DNA of 64,000 nucleotides from Brevibacillus laterosporus LMG 15441 (GTDB lineage Bacteria; Bacillota; Bacilli; Brevibacillales; Brevibacillaceae), in the NCBI RefSeq assembly GCF_000219535.2, contig NZ_CP007806.1:804501-868500 (forward strand). The letters are read 5' to 3'. A model generated the notes under the pieces. That model searched no databases, was not told where the DNA came from, and saw nothing but the letters and a program-made list of their open reading frames with translations. The position numbers were made by a program, and so were the translations under genes. This document shows positions 1 to 8,548 of this stretch, in pieces; position 1 is the stretch's first letter, and each line of letters opens with the position of its first letter.

Positions 1-624
1 GGAAACTATTTAAAAACACGGTTGGCCACGGCTCAATTATTAGAAAGAACAATAGAGGGGGCTTATTGGCCCAATCAATACAACAATCCAGAGAATCCTA
101 GAGCGTATATGGAGTCATTAGCCCGTGAAATTCACAGTGATTTTCAGGATACACTGGATTGGATTGTTTGTCCGGTTGGCACAGCAGGATTAATTACAGG
201 AGTGGCAGCAGAAATGAAAAAATTAAGCCCCTCTGTGAAAATTTTAGCTGTAGACGCTGTAGGATCGGTTATCTTTGGCGGGCAACCAGGCCCACGAAGG
301 TTGCTGGGGATTGGCAATGCTATTGTTCCAGGGAATTTAGATAAAAGCTTGTATGATGATGTAAGCTATGTAAATGATGCAGATGCGTTCTATATCACAA
401 GGCAATTGGTACTACAGGAAGGATTACTCGTAGGAGGATCATCAGGGGCAGCCGTTTGTGCAGCCCTGCGTTTACTCGATGATTTAGCTGAAGGACAAAG
501 AGTATTAGCCATTTTGCCTGATAGGGGAGATAGATACTATAGCACCATTTTTTCAGATGAATGGATGAGTCAACATGACATTACACTGCCTACCTCTATT
601 TATAAATCTATTTCGATTAATTAA
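1..624 (+). CDS. sbnA: 2,3-diaminopropionate biosynthesis protein SbnA, C-terminal part (5' end outside window)
   Basis: PLP-dependent enzyme of the cysteine synthase fold. In the SbnA family it joins O-phospho-L-serine and L-glutamate to give N-(2-amino-2-carboxyethyl)-L-glutamate, the precursor of L-2,3-diaminopropionate. The frame is open from base 1, so the N-terminal part with the PLP lysine lies to the left. Visible are the cofactor-contacting loop VCPVGTAGLITG, the GGSSGAA segment and the ILPDRGDRYYST tail typical of this branch rather than of housekeeping CysK. It is followed 27 bp later by sbnB, its usual partner. The pair makes the amino acid for staphyloferrin B in staphylococci and for Dap-containing peptides elsewhere. 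The rest of the cluster must lie to the left, because a terminator and an unrelated gene follow sbnB. SbnA is more likely than a plain cysteine synthase because of the neighbour. Confidence 0.88.
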   Translation, partial: GNYLKTRLATAQLLERTIEGAYWPNQYNNPENPRAYMESLAREIHSDFQDTLDWIVCPVGTAGLITGVAAEMKKLSPSVKILAVDAVGSVIFGGQPGPRRLLGIGNAIVPGNLDKSLYDDVSYVNDADAFYITRQLVLQEGLLVGGSSGAAVCAALRLLDDLAEGQRVLAILPDRGDRYYSTIFSDEWMSQHDITLPTSIYKSISIN

Positions 625-651
625 AGCGACAGCGATAAAGGAGTGGTTATG

Positions 652-1671
652 ATGTTAGTGGAAACGAAGCCGGAATTAATTTATCTGAACAAGCAAGATA
701 TTATCGACGTAGGTGGCTATAAGTCGCAAATATACGTACAGGCTATAAAACAAGCTCTTAGCCTACATTCAGAAAAGAATTTCAGTCAGCCTCTAAAACC
801 GTATCTCAAAACGAATAAAAAAGATGAGCATATCGCTGATAGAATCATAGCTATGCCGGCCTACTTGGGGGAGCCTGCCATCTCGGGCATCAAGTGGATC
901 GGAAGTAAATTTTCCAATCCTACGAAAAAGAATTTGGAAAGAGCAAGCGCTTTGATTATTTTAAATGATCCTGAAACAAACTTCCCCATCGCTATTTTAG
1001 AAGGCAGTGTTATCAGTGCTATGAGAACGGCGGCAGTAACAGTAGTAGCCACCGAATACTTGGCTAAAAAAGACTTCCAGCATTTATCCGTTATAGGTTG
1101 TGGATTAATTGCTAAGATGCAAATAAATTCTTTATTAGAGCAGTTTGACCAGATTAAGAATGTTCACTTGTTTGATTTAGATTTACAAAAGGCTAAAATG
1201 TTTGGCAAGGAGATGCAGCAGCGCTTTAGTCATGTTGTATTTCAGATTCATCACTCAGCTCAAAGTGCAGTAGAGAATGCAGAAGTTCTCGTCACGTGCA
1301 CCGTCACAGACCAGCCGTATATTAAAGCAGACTGGATCAAGAAAGGAACATTTGTTAGTAACATTTCTATTATGGACGTAGAGAAGGAAGCTTATTTACG
1401 GGCAGATAAAGTGGTGGTCGATGACTGGGATCAATCCAATCGTGAGAAAAAAATTATTAATCAGTTAGTATTAGAAGGTAAATTTTCAAAGGAAATGCTT
1501 CATGCAGAACTAGGAGATATTATCACCAATAAAAAAGCCGGCCGAGAAACCGATGATGAGATTATTATTTTAAATCCGATGGGGATGGCTATAGAAGATA
1601 TCTCGTGCGCTTATGAAATTTATAGAAAAGCACGACAAGAAGGAGTAGGTACAGTATTGAGCTTGTATTAA
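652..1671 (+). CDS. sbnB: N-(2-amino-2-carboxyethyl)-L-glutamate dehydrogenase SbnB
   Basis: Ornithine cyclodeaminase/mu-crystallin family, about 339 residues. SbnB oxidatively cleaves the SbnA product to L-2,3-diaminopropionate and 2-oxoglutarate with NAD. Visible are the family's MRTAA segment (about residues 124-128) and the dinucleotide-binding stretch SVIGCGLIAKMQ (about 146-157). GTG 643 lies inside the Shine-Dalgarno AAAGGAG (637-643) and is rejected. ATG 649 and ATG 652 are 5 and 8 bases downstream, and 652 has the better spacing. The gene is cotranscribed with sbnA. Its natural terminator has been split by an insertion sequence (1748-3026). It is the last gene of the Dap unit, so the product that uses Dap, a siderophore or a peptide antibiotic, cannot be told from this window. 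Confidence 0.87.
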   Translation: MLVETKPELIYLNKQDIIDVGGYKSQIYVQAIKQALSLHSEKNFSQPLKPYLKTNKKDEHIADRIIAMPAYLGEPAISGIKWIGSKFSNPTKKNLERASALIILNDPETNFPIAILEGSVISAMRTAAVTVVATEYLAKKDFQHLSVIGCGLIAKMQINSLLEQFDQIKNVHLFDLDLQKAKMFGKEMQQRFSHVVFQIHHSAQSAVENAEVLVTCTVTDQPYIKADWIKKGTFVSNISIMDVEKEAYLRADKVVVDDWDQSNREKKIINQLVLEGKFSKEMLHAELGDIITNKKAGRETDDEIIILNPMGMAIEDISCAYEIYRKARQEGVGTVLSLY

Positions 1672-1730
1672 AGGGAAGTAAATAAGCAAGCAGTAGGCTA
1701 TACGATAAAAAATGATTTTGTAGCGATAAA

Positions 1731-1747
1731 AAAGCACATGGTTTGGC
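1731..1747 (+). terminator. left half of an intrinsic terminator disrupted by an IS
   Basis: AAAGCAC, ATG, GTTTGGC. These arms pair with GCCAAAC and GTGCTTT at 3037-3053, now 1.3 kb away. Removing the IS and one copy of its GGC target duplication restores one hairpin with a T-tract behind sbnB. Confidence 0.8.
1745..1747 (+). repeat. target site duplication GGC, left copy
   Basis: GGC directly before the IS end. The same GGC follows the other end at 3027-3029. Three-base duplications are usual for IS3-family elements. Confidence 0.75.
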
Positions 1748-1791
1748 TGGTCAAGCCCCCGTTTTGTAGACAGTAAGAAAAGCCCCGGCCG

Positions 1792-2685
1792 TTAGGCCGC
1801 TAACTGACGCCTAAATTCACTAGGCGTCAGTTTATTTAACTTCAGTTGAAGACGTTCTTCGTTGTAAAAATAAATGTAATTTTCAATTCTCCTTTGAGCA
1901 TCTTGAAGATCTCGTATATCATAGGGATATAGGGCTTCGGTTTTCAAATGAGAAAAGAAGCTTTCTATCGAGGCATTGTCTAGGCAATTGCCCCGTCGGG
2001 ACATGCTGATTTGGGCGCCAACCGTAGGCAGCATGTCGTGGTATGCATGGGACGTGTACTGGGAGCCTTGGTCGCTGTGAACGATCAAACCAGTCACGTC
2101 TTTTTGCATTTCAAATGCTTTCCTAAAAGTCTCTAGAACAAGCGCATTGTCATTTCGAGTACTGATATGATAAGCGATAATCTCATGCGTACATAAATCT
2201 TTGATTGCAGAAAGGTAGATACGTTCCTCACCAATTCGATATTGGGTAACGTCAGTTACCCATTTTTGATTAGGCTCTTGAGCGGTAAAATCACGCTTGA
2301 GTAAATTATCTGCAACACGTCCATCCGATACCTTTGCTTGATGGGCAGTCATATAGGAACGTTTACGGCGAATGATGGATTTAAGTCCCAGATTTTGCAT
2401 GATGCGTAATACTTTCTTATGATTAACCCTACAACCAAATTGGCGTAACAGTTCGGCCTGAATTCGACGATATCCATATATTCCTTTTCTTTGTTCATAG
2501 ATCGTTCTGATCCGTTTTTTCATCGATTTATCCCTATACAAGTTTCTAGTAGAGAGGTACTTGTAATAGCCACTTCTCGAAACTCCTAACACCTTACAAA
2601 CCTCAGTAATTGGATATATTGTAGACAAACTCTCCACAATTCGATACTTCTTCCTTACACCTCCCGCATCCAGATTTCCAAACAC
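1792..2685 (-). CDS. IS3-family transposase OrfB (DDE integrase domain)
   Basis: Catalytic half of the transposase, 297 residues. An HTH_21-type region near the N-terminus (RKGIYGYRRIQAELL) is followed by an rve integrase core with the DDE triad: Asp in WVTDVTQY, Asp in HSDQGSQYTS and Glu in NASIESFFSHLKTE. It begins in the -1 frame relative to OrfA, right at the slippery heptamer A6G (minus-strand bases 2691-2685). The active protein is therefore probably the OrfAB fusion made by programmed -1 frameshifting, as in IS150 and IS911. No internal stop or deletion is seen. It cuts and joins the IS ends. Confidence 0.93.
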   Translation of the reverse strand: MFGNLDAGGVRKKYRIVESLSTIYPITEVCKVLGVSRSGYYKYLSTRNLYRDKSMKKRIRTIYEQRKGIYGYRRIQAELLRQFGCRVNHKKVLRIMQNLGLKSIIRRKRSYMTAHQAKVSDGRVADNLLKRDFTAQEPNQKWVTDVTQYRIGEERIYLSAIKDLCTHEIIAYHISTRNDNALVLETFRKAFEMQKDVTGLIVHSDQGSQYTSHAYHDMLPTVGAQISMSRRGNCLDNASIESFFSHLKTEALYPYDIRDLQDAQRRIENYIYFYNEERLQLKLNKLTPSEFRRQLAA

Positions 2686-2951
2686 TTTTTTAGGATTTCA
2701 TTCTCGTGCTTCAGTTTCTGGACATATCTATCCTGATCAATATAGGCCTCACGACGTCCGCGTCGATCTAGAAGTCCAAACTCACCCTGTTGTCTGTACT
2801 TTCTCATCCACTTTTTTAAGCGATCTTTGTCCTGAATTTCCAAATGCTCTACAATTTGTTTGTACGTCCATCTTTCCTCAATGTGTAAACGGATGGCTTC
2901 CATTTTCAATGATTCTGGATAACTTTTAAATTTTTGTCCTTTAACCGCCAT
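2655..2951 (-). CDS. IS3-family transposase OrfA (helix-turn-helix)
   Basis: 98-residue DNA-binding part of the IS transposase. The N-terminal half carries a helix-turn-helix (SLKMEAIRLHIEERWTYKQI region), and the C-terminal third forms a leucine-zipper-like helix (YVQKLKHENEILKKCLEI) that serves dimerisation in this family. It overlaps orfB by 31 bp. The slippery AAAAAAG at 2685-2691 lies in the overlap, about 30 bases before the orfA stop. Confidence 0.9.
   Translation of the reverse strand: MAVKGQKFKSYPESLKMEAIRLHIEERWTYKQIVEHLEIQDKDRLKKWMRKYRQQGEFGLLDRRGRREAYIDQDRYVQKLKHENEILKKCLEIWMREV
2685..2691 (-). promoter_or_regulatory. programmed -1 frameshift slippery heptamer A6G
   Basis: AAAAAAG on the - strand in the orfA/orfB overlap, in register for a -1 shift into orfB. 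This is the standard slippery signal of IS3-family elements. Confidence 0.85.
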
Positions 2952-3026
2952 GAAAAATACACCCCCTAAAGTTCATCGGATAACCTCAGGGCTTTTTCCA
3001 ATGTCTACTTTAAGGGGTGCACTTCA

Positions 3027-3029
3027 GGC
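3027..3029 (+). repeat. target site duplication GGC, right copy
   Basis: Matches GGC at 1745-1747 on the other side of the IS. Confidence 0.75.
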
Positions 3030-3036
3030 ACTAATA

Positions 3037-3057
3037 GCCAAACGAAGTGCTTTTTTT
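3037..3057 (+). terminator. right half of the IS-split terminator
   Basis: GCCAAAC, GAA, GTGC and a seven-T run. It is the complement of the arms at 1732-1747. On its own it cannot form the hairpin, so sbnB transcription may now end within the IS or read on into spoVR. Confidence 0.8.
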
Positions 3058-3123
3058 ATTTACCTTATTTCTTTTCCACGTTTTACATATACATGATGTA
3101 GAGGTGAAAAGGAGGGATTGTGG

Positions 3124-4548
3124 ATGAACCAGGAGGAACAACGTCAACTGGAATATGCAATTGATGAAATAACAGAAATTGCCAAAGGATTTGGCTTAGA
3201 TTTTTATCCCATGCGGTATGAGATATGTCCTGCGGAGATTATTTATACGTTTGGGGCCTATGGCATGCCGACTAGATATTCGCATTGGTCATTTGGTAAA
3301 AACTTCTTCAAAATGAAACTTCAATACGACTTAAACCTTAGTAAAATTTATGAGTTAGTGATTAACTCTAATCCATGCTATGCCTTTTTATTAGACGGAA
3401 ATAGCTTGATCCAAAATAAATTAATTGTGGCACATGTACTGGCTCACTGCGATTTCTTCAAGAATAATGTACGCTTTAGTAATACGAATCGCAATATGGT
3501 AGAAAGCATGGCAGCTAGTGCTGATCGTATCCGGGAGTACGAAATTGCCTATGGGAAAGAGAAAGTGGAGGACTTATTGGACGCTTGCATTGGGATTCAA
3601 GAGCATATTGATCCAAGACTGATCCAGCCTAAAAAAGAAAGAACAACGTTATATGCGGAAAAGTCAGATACTCCTAAGATTTATAAGCCTAGCTCACCTT
3701 ATGATGATTTGTGGAAGCTTGATCAAGATGCTCCGATAACAGATACTGAATCTAATCAGCATCAACGATTTCCCGAGCAACCGGAGAAAGATTTACTCTG
3801 GTTTATTCAGGAATATAGCCCATATTTGGCACCATGGCAGCGTGATATCATGACCATTATACGTGATGAAATGTTATATTTTTGGCCACAGATGGAAACG
3901 AAGATTATGAATGAAGGCTGGGCTTCCTTTTGGCATTGCCGGATTCTTCGCGAAATGGACTTAACGGAAGCGGAAACAATTGAGTTTGCTAAGCTGCATT
4001 CCTCGGTCATACAGCCATCTACGACTAGTATTAATCCGTATCATTTAGGCTTAAAAATGTTTGAAGATATTGAAATGCGTTATAATAATCCTACGAAAGA
4101 AGAACAGGAGCGTTTCGGTCGCAAACCAAATCAGGGAATGGAAAAAATCTTTGAGGTGCGCGAATTAGAGGGAGATATTTCTTTTATCCGTAACTATCTT
4201 ACAGAGGATCTTGTAAGGCGATTGGATATGTATACTTTTGGAAAGCAGGGGAGCGACTGGGTGATCACACAGAAGCAATGGGAGCTGGTGCGTGATCAAT
4301 TGGTACTTTCCCGTGTAAATGGTGGATTCCCCTACTTGATCGTCCAAGATGGTGACTACCTGCGCAGCGGAGAATTGTATATCAAGCATCTATACGAGGG
4401 ATTAGAGCTAGATGTGAAATATATTGAGAAAACCCTACCGTATGTTTATACATTATGGGGCAAAAACGTACACATTGAGACTACATTGGATGATCGGGCT
4501 GTGGCTTTTAGCTATGATGGGAAAAAGGTCCAACGAAAATTTTTATAG
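3124..4548 (+). CDS. spoVR: SpoVR family protein
   Basis: 474-residue protein that starts with the family pattern of an acidic helix followed by [20 protein letters not shown]. It also has [24 protein letters not shown] and the [15 protein letters not shown] block. SpoVR acts in the mother cell during cortex formation in Bacillus subtilis; its biochemistry is unknown. The length is normal for the family. TTG 3118 is only 2 bases from the Shine-Dalgarno AAGGAGGG (3109-3116), so ATG 3124, 8 bases away, is taken as the start. A CATATACAT stretch near 3087 resembles a sigma-E -10 box, but no good -35 was found, so this is weak. The IS lies just upstream of the regulatory region. Confidence 0.92.
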   Translation: MNQEEQRQLEYAIDEITEIAKGFGLDFYPMRYEICPAEIIYTFGAYGMPTRYSHWSFGKNFFKMKLQYDLNLSKIYELVINSNPCYAFLLDGNSLIQNKLIVAHVLAHCDFFKNNVRFSNTNRNMVESMAASADRIREYEIAYGKEKVEDLLDACIGIQEHIDPRLIQPKKERTTLYAEKSDTPKIYKPSSPYDDLWKLDQDAPITDTESNQHQRFPEQPEKDLLWFIQEYSPYLAPWQRDIMTIIRDEMLYFWPQMETKIMNEGWASFWHCRILREMDLTEAETIEFAKLHSSVIQPSTTSINPYHLGLKMFEDIEMRYNNPTKEEQERFGRKPNQGMEKIFEVRELEGDISFIRNYLTEDLVRRLDMYTFGKQGSDWVITQKQWELVRDQLVLSRVNGGFPYLIVQDGDYLRSGELYIKHLYEGLELDVKYIEKTLPYVYTLWGKNVHIETTLDDRAVAFSYDGKKVQRKFL

Positions 4549-4859
4549 AATATAGCTAATTTGTTCGGTTAAATCAGATCAGGGTATGTACATCTCGAAT
4601 CATCTGTATGGATGATACGGGATGTTTTTTGTTTGCTGGGACTATTCACAAAATCCTCTCTATTACTGACAATTTGCTAACCTTTTTTGAATAACAATAT
4701 TACATATCTGTGAAGTTTAGTATAATAGCTAAAATGGCGTAAAAAACTAAGGAGTAATCTGTTAGCGTTGCATAAGAAGCATAGCGACTCAGGGGATATA
4801 GCACCTTAGCCTACCTAAAGGAAACTAGACATCTCGAGCAGAAGGAGCTTAGCCTGTTC
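4549..4859 (+). other. intergenic region: terminator, promoter and leader of the sensor kinase gene
   Basis: Holds the spoVR terminator (4591-4630), a TATAAT box at 4721-4726 and a leader of about 130 nt before the kinase start. In the leader CTAAGG (near 4749) can pair with CCTTAG (near 4804). No known riboswitch class was recognised. Confidence 0.5.
4591..4630 (+). terminator. intrinsic terminator after spoVR
   Basis: Imperfect hairpin with arms CATCTCGAATCATC and GGATGATACGGGATG around TGTAT, followed by six T. Confidence 0.8.
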
Positions 4860-6476
4860 ATGAACAAACCTGGCAAAAGGAAGTTACAGCTTAGCTTACA
4901 CACAAAAATTATCTTGCTTATTGGAATTGTCGTTATTAGTTCTCTATTGGTTACAAATGTGCTGATTAGCAGGGATATTGCTAGCCAGACCAAGGATAGC
5001 TTGTCTGAGAAGGTGACCGATATTGGGCGAATTGTAGCTAATTCGGTGATTGTTATTGAGGGGTTAACAGGCAAGCGAGATCAAGCCGAAATTCAGACCT
5101 TCTCTAATCGGATTAAAGATTTGACGAATGTGAGCTTTGTGGTCGTGCTTGATATGAATTTAATTAGAAAATCCCACCCGATTCCTTCCAGAGTAGGACA
5201 ATCCTTTTTGGATCGAGAAGATGCGAACGCTTCATTATCTGGTAAGGAATACATTTCTATCGCAGTAGGAGTGCTGGGGGAGGCTTTACGAGTATTTACA
5301 CCTGTATATGATTACAATGGAAAACAGATTGGCGTTGTGACTGTCGGAATCGCATTAGATGATGTAGGAAAGGCAGTTAAGCAGAGCCGATCGGTGATTT
5401 ATCTAAGTATGATACTCGGGATTGTAATTGGTATTATTGGAGCGTTGCTGCTAGCCAGACATATTAAAAAAATTCTGTTTGGACTAGAACCCTTTGCTAT
5501 TGCGAAAGTGTTAGAAGAACAAAACGCGATGCTTCAATCCGTACGTGAAGGCGTTATAGCCGTGGATCGGGAAGGAATTATTACCTTGGTCAATTCGGAG
5601 GCCCGCCGATTATTACAGCTAGCGGACAGCTCTGAAGAAATCGTAGGAAAGTGCGCTAGTGACCACATGTGGATATTGGAGGAAACTCTGCGTACGGGCA
5701 AGGCACAGTTAGATGAGCATTACAGCATCAATGGAATCTCTCTTGTGATTAACTGTGTGCCAGTAGTGGTTGATGATCAGGTAGTAGGGGTTGTGGCTAC
5801 GTTCCGAGATAAAACAGAAATACAACAACTGGTAGAACAAATTACAGGAATCCAGCTCTATGCTGATGCACTTCGGGCCAAATCGCACGAATTTAAAAAT
5901 AAATTGCATGTCATTCAAGGCATGATACACATGGGCTATTATGACCAGCTCAATGAATATATTAAACAAATTTCCATTCAGCACCAAAAAGAAATTGGAT
6001 TTATTGTGAGAAGGATTAAGAGCTCAGTGTTCGCTGGATTTTTATTAGGGAAAATTAGTGATGCTAGAGAAGATGATGTAGAGCTGATTTTAAATGAAGA
6101 GAGCTATTTAGCGGAGACGGAGGATTCGGAGCTGATTCATTCTCTCATTACCATAGTTGGAAATCTGATTAATAATGCTATGGAAGCCTCTATACAAGCA
6201 GAGGTTAAAAAAGTAGAGCTGAAGATTGAACAAACAGAAGAGCAGATTTTAATTGAACTAACCGATAGCGGACAGGGAATTCCACCAACATTTAGACGAG
6301 AAATCTTTGTGAAGGGATTTTCGACTAAAGGAGAAAATAGAGGATTGGGGCTGTATTTTGTTACTCAGCATGTGGATAAGTGGAAAGGTGAGATTGCTAT
6401 CCATTCTGTTGAGGGCAAAGGAACAAGCTTTGTGATAGCCCTGCCTTACAAAATGAAGGATGAGTATGATGATTAA
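4860..6476 (+). CDS. CitA/DcuS-type sensor histidine kinase
   Basis: 538-residue membrane kinase of the family that senses di- or tricarboxylates (CitA, DcuS, B. subtilis MalK). Layout: TM1 about residues 15-37, extracytoplasmic Cache/PDC sensor about 40-175, TM2 about 180-200, a PAS domain (EEQNAMLQSVREGVIAVDRE onward), a phosphoacceptor helix SHEFKNKLHVIQG with His343, and HATPase with NLINNAMEAS and GRGLGLYF-like N and G boxes. ATG 4860 lies 13 bases after GGAG, a long but possible spacing. The stop overlaps the regulator gene. The ligand cannot be read from sequence. Malate or another C4 acid is plausible because an AEC transporter and a D-lactate dehydrogenase follow. Confidence 0.88.
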   Translation: MNKPGKRKLQLSLHTKIILLIGIVVISSLLVTNVLISRDIASQTKDSLSEKVTDIGRIVANSVIVIEGLTGKRDQAEIQTFSNRIKDLTNVSFVVVLDMNLIRKSHPIPSRVGQSFLDREDANASLSGKEYISIAVGVLGEALRVFTPVYDYNGKQIGVVTVGIALDDVGKAVKQSRSVIYLSMILGIVIGIIGALLLARHIKKILFGLEPFAIAKVLEEQNAMLQSVREGVIAVDREGIITLVNSEARRLLQLADSSEEIVGKCASDHMWILEETLRTGKAQLDEHYSINGISLVINCVPVVVDDQVVGVVATFRDKTEIQQLVEQITGIQLYADALRAKSHEFKNKLHVIQGMIHMGYYDQLNEYIKQISIQHQKEIGFIVRRIKSSVFAGFLLGKISDAREDDVELILNEESYLAETEDSELIHSLITIVGNLINNAMEASIQAEVKKVELKIEQTEEQILIELTDSGQGIPPTFRREIFVKGFSTKGENRGLGLYFVTQHVDKWKGEIAIHSVEGKGTSFVIALPYKMKDEYDD

Positions 6477-7182
6477 GGTGCTAATCGTAGAGGATGACCC
6501 AATGGTAGCGGAATTTAATAAAAGATATCTAGAGATGGTAGAAGGCTTCACCGTTCAGGCAGTGGCCAATGATGTTAAGAAGGCTTTAGAGATTATTGAT
6601 GAGATAGAGGTTGATCTCGTTCTCCTTGATGTGTTTTTGCCTGGAAAAAGTGGGTTTGACTTTCTCACACAAATACGTCAAAGAGAAAGAAGTATTGATG
6701 TCATTATGATCACGGCAGCATGCGATACGAAAAGCATTAATAAGGCGCTGCAATTCGGTGCTGTTGATTATTTGATTAAGCCGTTCGAATTTGAACGCTT
6801 TCAGGAGGCGCTTCAAGATTACAAAGAGAAAGCTAGTGTGATGAAACGCCAAAAAAAATTAAGTCAAACCGATTTGGATAAATTTTTGTTAGCAAAGGAT
6901 AAAGATCATACCCAAATTTTATTGGACCTTCCCAAAGGATTAACGCGCACGACATTGCAATTGATTTGGGATCATATTACCGAGAGAAAAGGACAAGCAT
7001 TCTCCACGGAAGAAATGGCGCACGAGGTAGGGATTTCACGTGTATCCATGCGGAAATACTTAAATTTTTTAAGCGAAATCGGAGTATTGAAGGCTGAAAT
7101 TATGTACGGTACCGTAGGACGGCCTGTGTGTAAACACCGTACAGTTGAGGATAGCAGCGAGCGCATTAAACAATATATGTAA
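6469..7182 (+). CDS. CitB/DcuR-type response regulator
   Basis: About 237 residues. The receiver domain has phosphoacceptor Asp54 in VLLDVFLPG and the conserved Lys in IKPFEF. The C-terminal winged-helix/HTH (STEEMAHEVGISRVSMRKYLNFL) is the CitT/MalR type. Partner of the kinase just upstream, with overlapping ends. ATG 6460 sits on the Shine-Dalgarno AAGGA (6456-6460). ATG 6466 and 6469 are better placed, and 6469 gives the family start MIKVLIVEDDPMVAEFN. Relatives activate genes for uptake and use of carboxylates, and the AEC gene 250 bp downstream is the nearest candidate target. Confidence 0.88.
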   Translation: MIKVLIVEDDPMVAEFNKRYLEMVEGFTVQAVANDVKKALEIIDEIEVDLVLLDVFLPGKSGFDFLTQIRQRERSIDVIMITAACDTKSINKALQFGAVDYLIKPFEFERFQEALQDYKEKASVMKRQKKLSQTDLDKFLLAKDKDHTQILLDLPKGLTRTTLQLIWDHITERKGQAFSTEEMAHEVGISRVSMRKYLNFLSEIGVLKAEIMYGTVGRPVCKHRTVEDSSERIKQYM

Positions 7183-7189
7183 GAAAAAG

Positions 7190-7219
7190 GCGACTAGCAT
7201 TTGACTGGTCGCTTTTTTT
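7190..7219 (+). terminator. intrinsic terminator after the two-component system
   Basis: GCGACTAG and CTGGTCGC arms around a 7-base loop, then seven T. Confidence 0.85.
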
Positions 7220-7332
7220 ATTTATGAAAGCGGACATCCTTCCTATTCAGTTACATTAGTTACATAATCGATTTAATAAGTTATATAAGGTAGTCAGAAT
7301 AGAAAAGTAGGATTATGATAGAACCATAAAGA

Positions 7333-7350
7333 ATGTGAATTGATTCACAA
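7333..7350 (+). promoter_or_regulatory. Rex-like (or Fnr-like) operator 1
   Basis: ATGTGAATTGATTCACAA, one base off the Rex consensus TTGTGAA-N4-TTCACAA. It also fits TGTGA-N6-TCACA, the Crp/Fnr pattern. It lies 80 bp before the AEC start codon. Confidence 0.7.
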
Positions 7351-7388
7351 GGGTAAAACAAATAACTCACTTATTTTTTTGAACCATA

Positions 7389-7406
7389 ATGTGAAAGTAT
7401 TCACAT
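7389..7406 (+). promoter_or_regulatory. Rex-like (or Fnr-like) operator 2
   Basis: ATGTGAAAGTATTCACAT; the 8-base arms AATGTGAA and TTCACATT (7388-7407) are perfect. It is 56 bp from operator 1, and both are preceded by GAACCATAA. It is 25 bp from the start codon, close enough to block transcription, which suits a repressor such as Rex. Confidence 0.7.
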
Positions 7407-7430
7407 TTTCGATACAAGGGGGAGTGCTCG

Positions 7431-8486
7431 ATGAACATCGGGGAAATTTTTATTAGCACATTAACAGATAGCAAAATTGTTAGTGCCATTAGTTCTTCTG
7501 TCTTCATTATTTTCTTAGGATTCTTTTTACGTAAGAAAGAAGTTTTATCAAAACAAACAGCTAAGATTCTAAGCAACGTTATCTTATCTGTAGCTCTTCC
7601 AGCACTAGCATTTACGGCCTTTATGACTGACATTGATACTGAATCCTTGAAACAAGGGATTAACCTTCTGATTTGGGGAATCTTGGTCTACATCGTACTC
7701 ATTATTGTTTCTAAACCACTGTTTGCTAAATATGCAGGTGATAAACAAGATGTATTACGTGTTCTAACGATCTTTGGTTCTACTACTTTCTTCGGAATTC
7801 CAATTGTACAAGTTATGTATGGTGCAGTTGGTGTTATGTACGCTTCTATCTTTAACATTGGATATCGAATTTTCCTTTACTCTTACGGCTATATCAAAAT
7901 GTCTGGTTTAAAAATGGAAGCGAAAAACATCAAGACAATGTTCTTAAATCCAATCGTAGTAGCTACCTTTGCAGGATTGTTTATCTGGATGTTCCAAAAT
8001 TACATTCCACAGGTTCACATGATGGCAGATGGAAAAGAAGCAAGTTACGCATTCCTGCGCATTGATAAAACAGCTTTGTGGCTATTCAAACCAATGGATT
8101 ATCTAGCTAAATTAGCTTCTCCACTTGCTTGGTTGTCTATCGGTGCTACTCTAGCTGAGATTTCTTTAAAAGATGCTGTACGAGTTAAAGATGCTTGGTA
8201 CTACAGCTTAAACAAAGTAGTTATTGTTCCAATTATTAATATCGTGATCTTGACTGTGCTAACAGTGACTGGTCTATTGCCAGTATCTCACGTAGCTCTA
8301 GCAACAGTAGTAATCATGATGGCTACACCAACAGCAACAGTGGCAGCAGCTTATGCCATCAGCTTTGATAAAGAGGCAGTATTAACATCTAACTGCTCCT
8401 TGTTATCCACAATACTTGGTGTCCTAGCAATGCCTTTATGGATTGTCGTCCTAGAAATGATTAAATCTATGGGACTGTTTGTATAA
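7431..8486 (+). CDS. AEC family transporter (auxin efflux carrier / malate permease type)
   Basis: 351-residue integral membrane protein with about ten hydrophobic segments in two halves. The first begins SAISSSVFIIFLGFFLRKKEVLS, and the last holds the glycine/alanine/threonine-rich ATVVIMMATPTATVAAAYAISF typical of AEC proteins. AEC members move organic acids such as malate or export metabolites. Start ATG 7431 follows AGGGGGAG. It is followed 62 bp later by a D-lactate dehydrogenase gene and probably shares a transcript with it. Two Rex-like boxes in its promoter region suggest control by redox state (NADH/NAD). Direction and substrate are unproven; malate or lactate is the likely range. 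Confidence 0.85.
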   Translation: MNIGEIFISTLTDSKIVSAISSSVFIIFLGFFLRKKEVLSKQTAKILSNVILSVALPALAFTAFMTDIDTESLKQGINLLIWGILVYIVLIIVSKPLFAKYAGDKQDVLRVLTIFGSTTFFGIPIVQVMYGAVGVMYASIFNIGYRIFLYSYGYIKMSGLKMEAKNIKTMFLNPIVVATFAGLFIWMFQNYIPQVHMMADGKEASYAFLRIDKTALWLFKPMDYLAKLASPLAWLSIGATLAEISLKDAVRVKDAWYYSLNKVVIVPIINIVILTVLTVTGLLPVSHVALATVVIMMATPTATVAAAYAISFDKEAVLTSNCSLLSTILGVLAMPLWIVVLEMIKSMGLFV

Positions 8487-8548
8487 AAGAAATAACGAAA
8501 TACAGAGAAGCTTATAAATAGGTTCACAACAGAGAGGGAGGATTTCAA

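Larger units (their letters stand above)
1748..3026 (-). mobile_element. IS3-family (IS150-like) insertion sequence, 1279 bp
   Basis: Complete element on the - strand with two overlapping frames, orfA and orfB. Its imperfect terminal inverted repeats of about 25 bp share CCCC at positions 10-13 and GTAGACA at positions 19-25, and both begin with TG. GGC is duplicated on both sides. Both frames and both ends look intact, so the element may still be mobile. The conserved CCCC in the termini and the DDE signature fit the IS150 branch. It sits in the apex of the terminator between sbnB and spoVR. Confidence 0.93.

Noticed and set aside
1804-1830. CTGACGCC/GGCGTCAG hairpin near the IS left end
   Set aside because: It lies within the end of orfB and is more likely part of the IS coding or end structure than a host terminator.
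4731-4859. Possible riboswitch in the leader of the CitA-type kinase
   Set aside because: Only one short CTAAGG/CCTTAG pairing; no conserved core of any known riboswitch was recognised.
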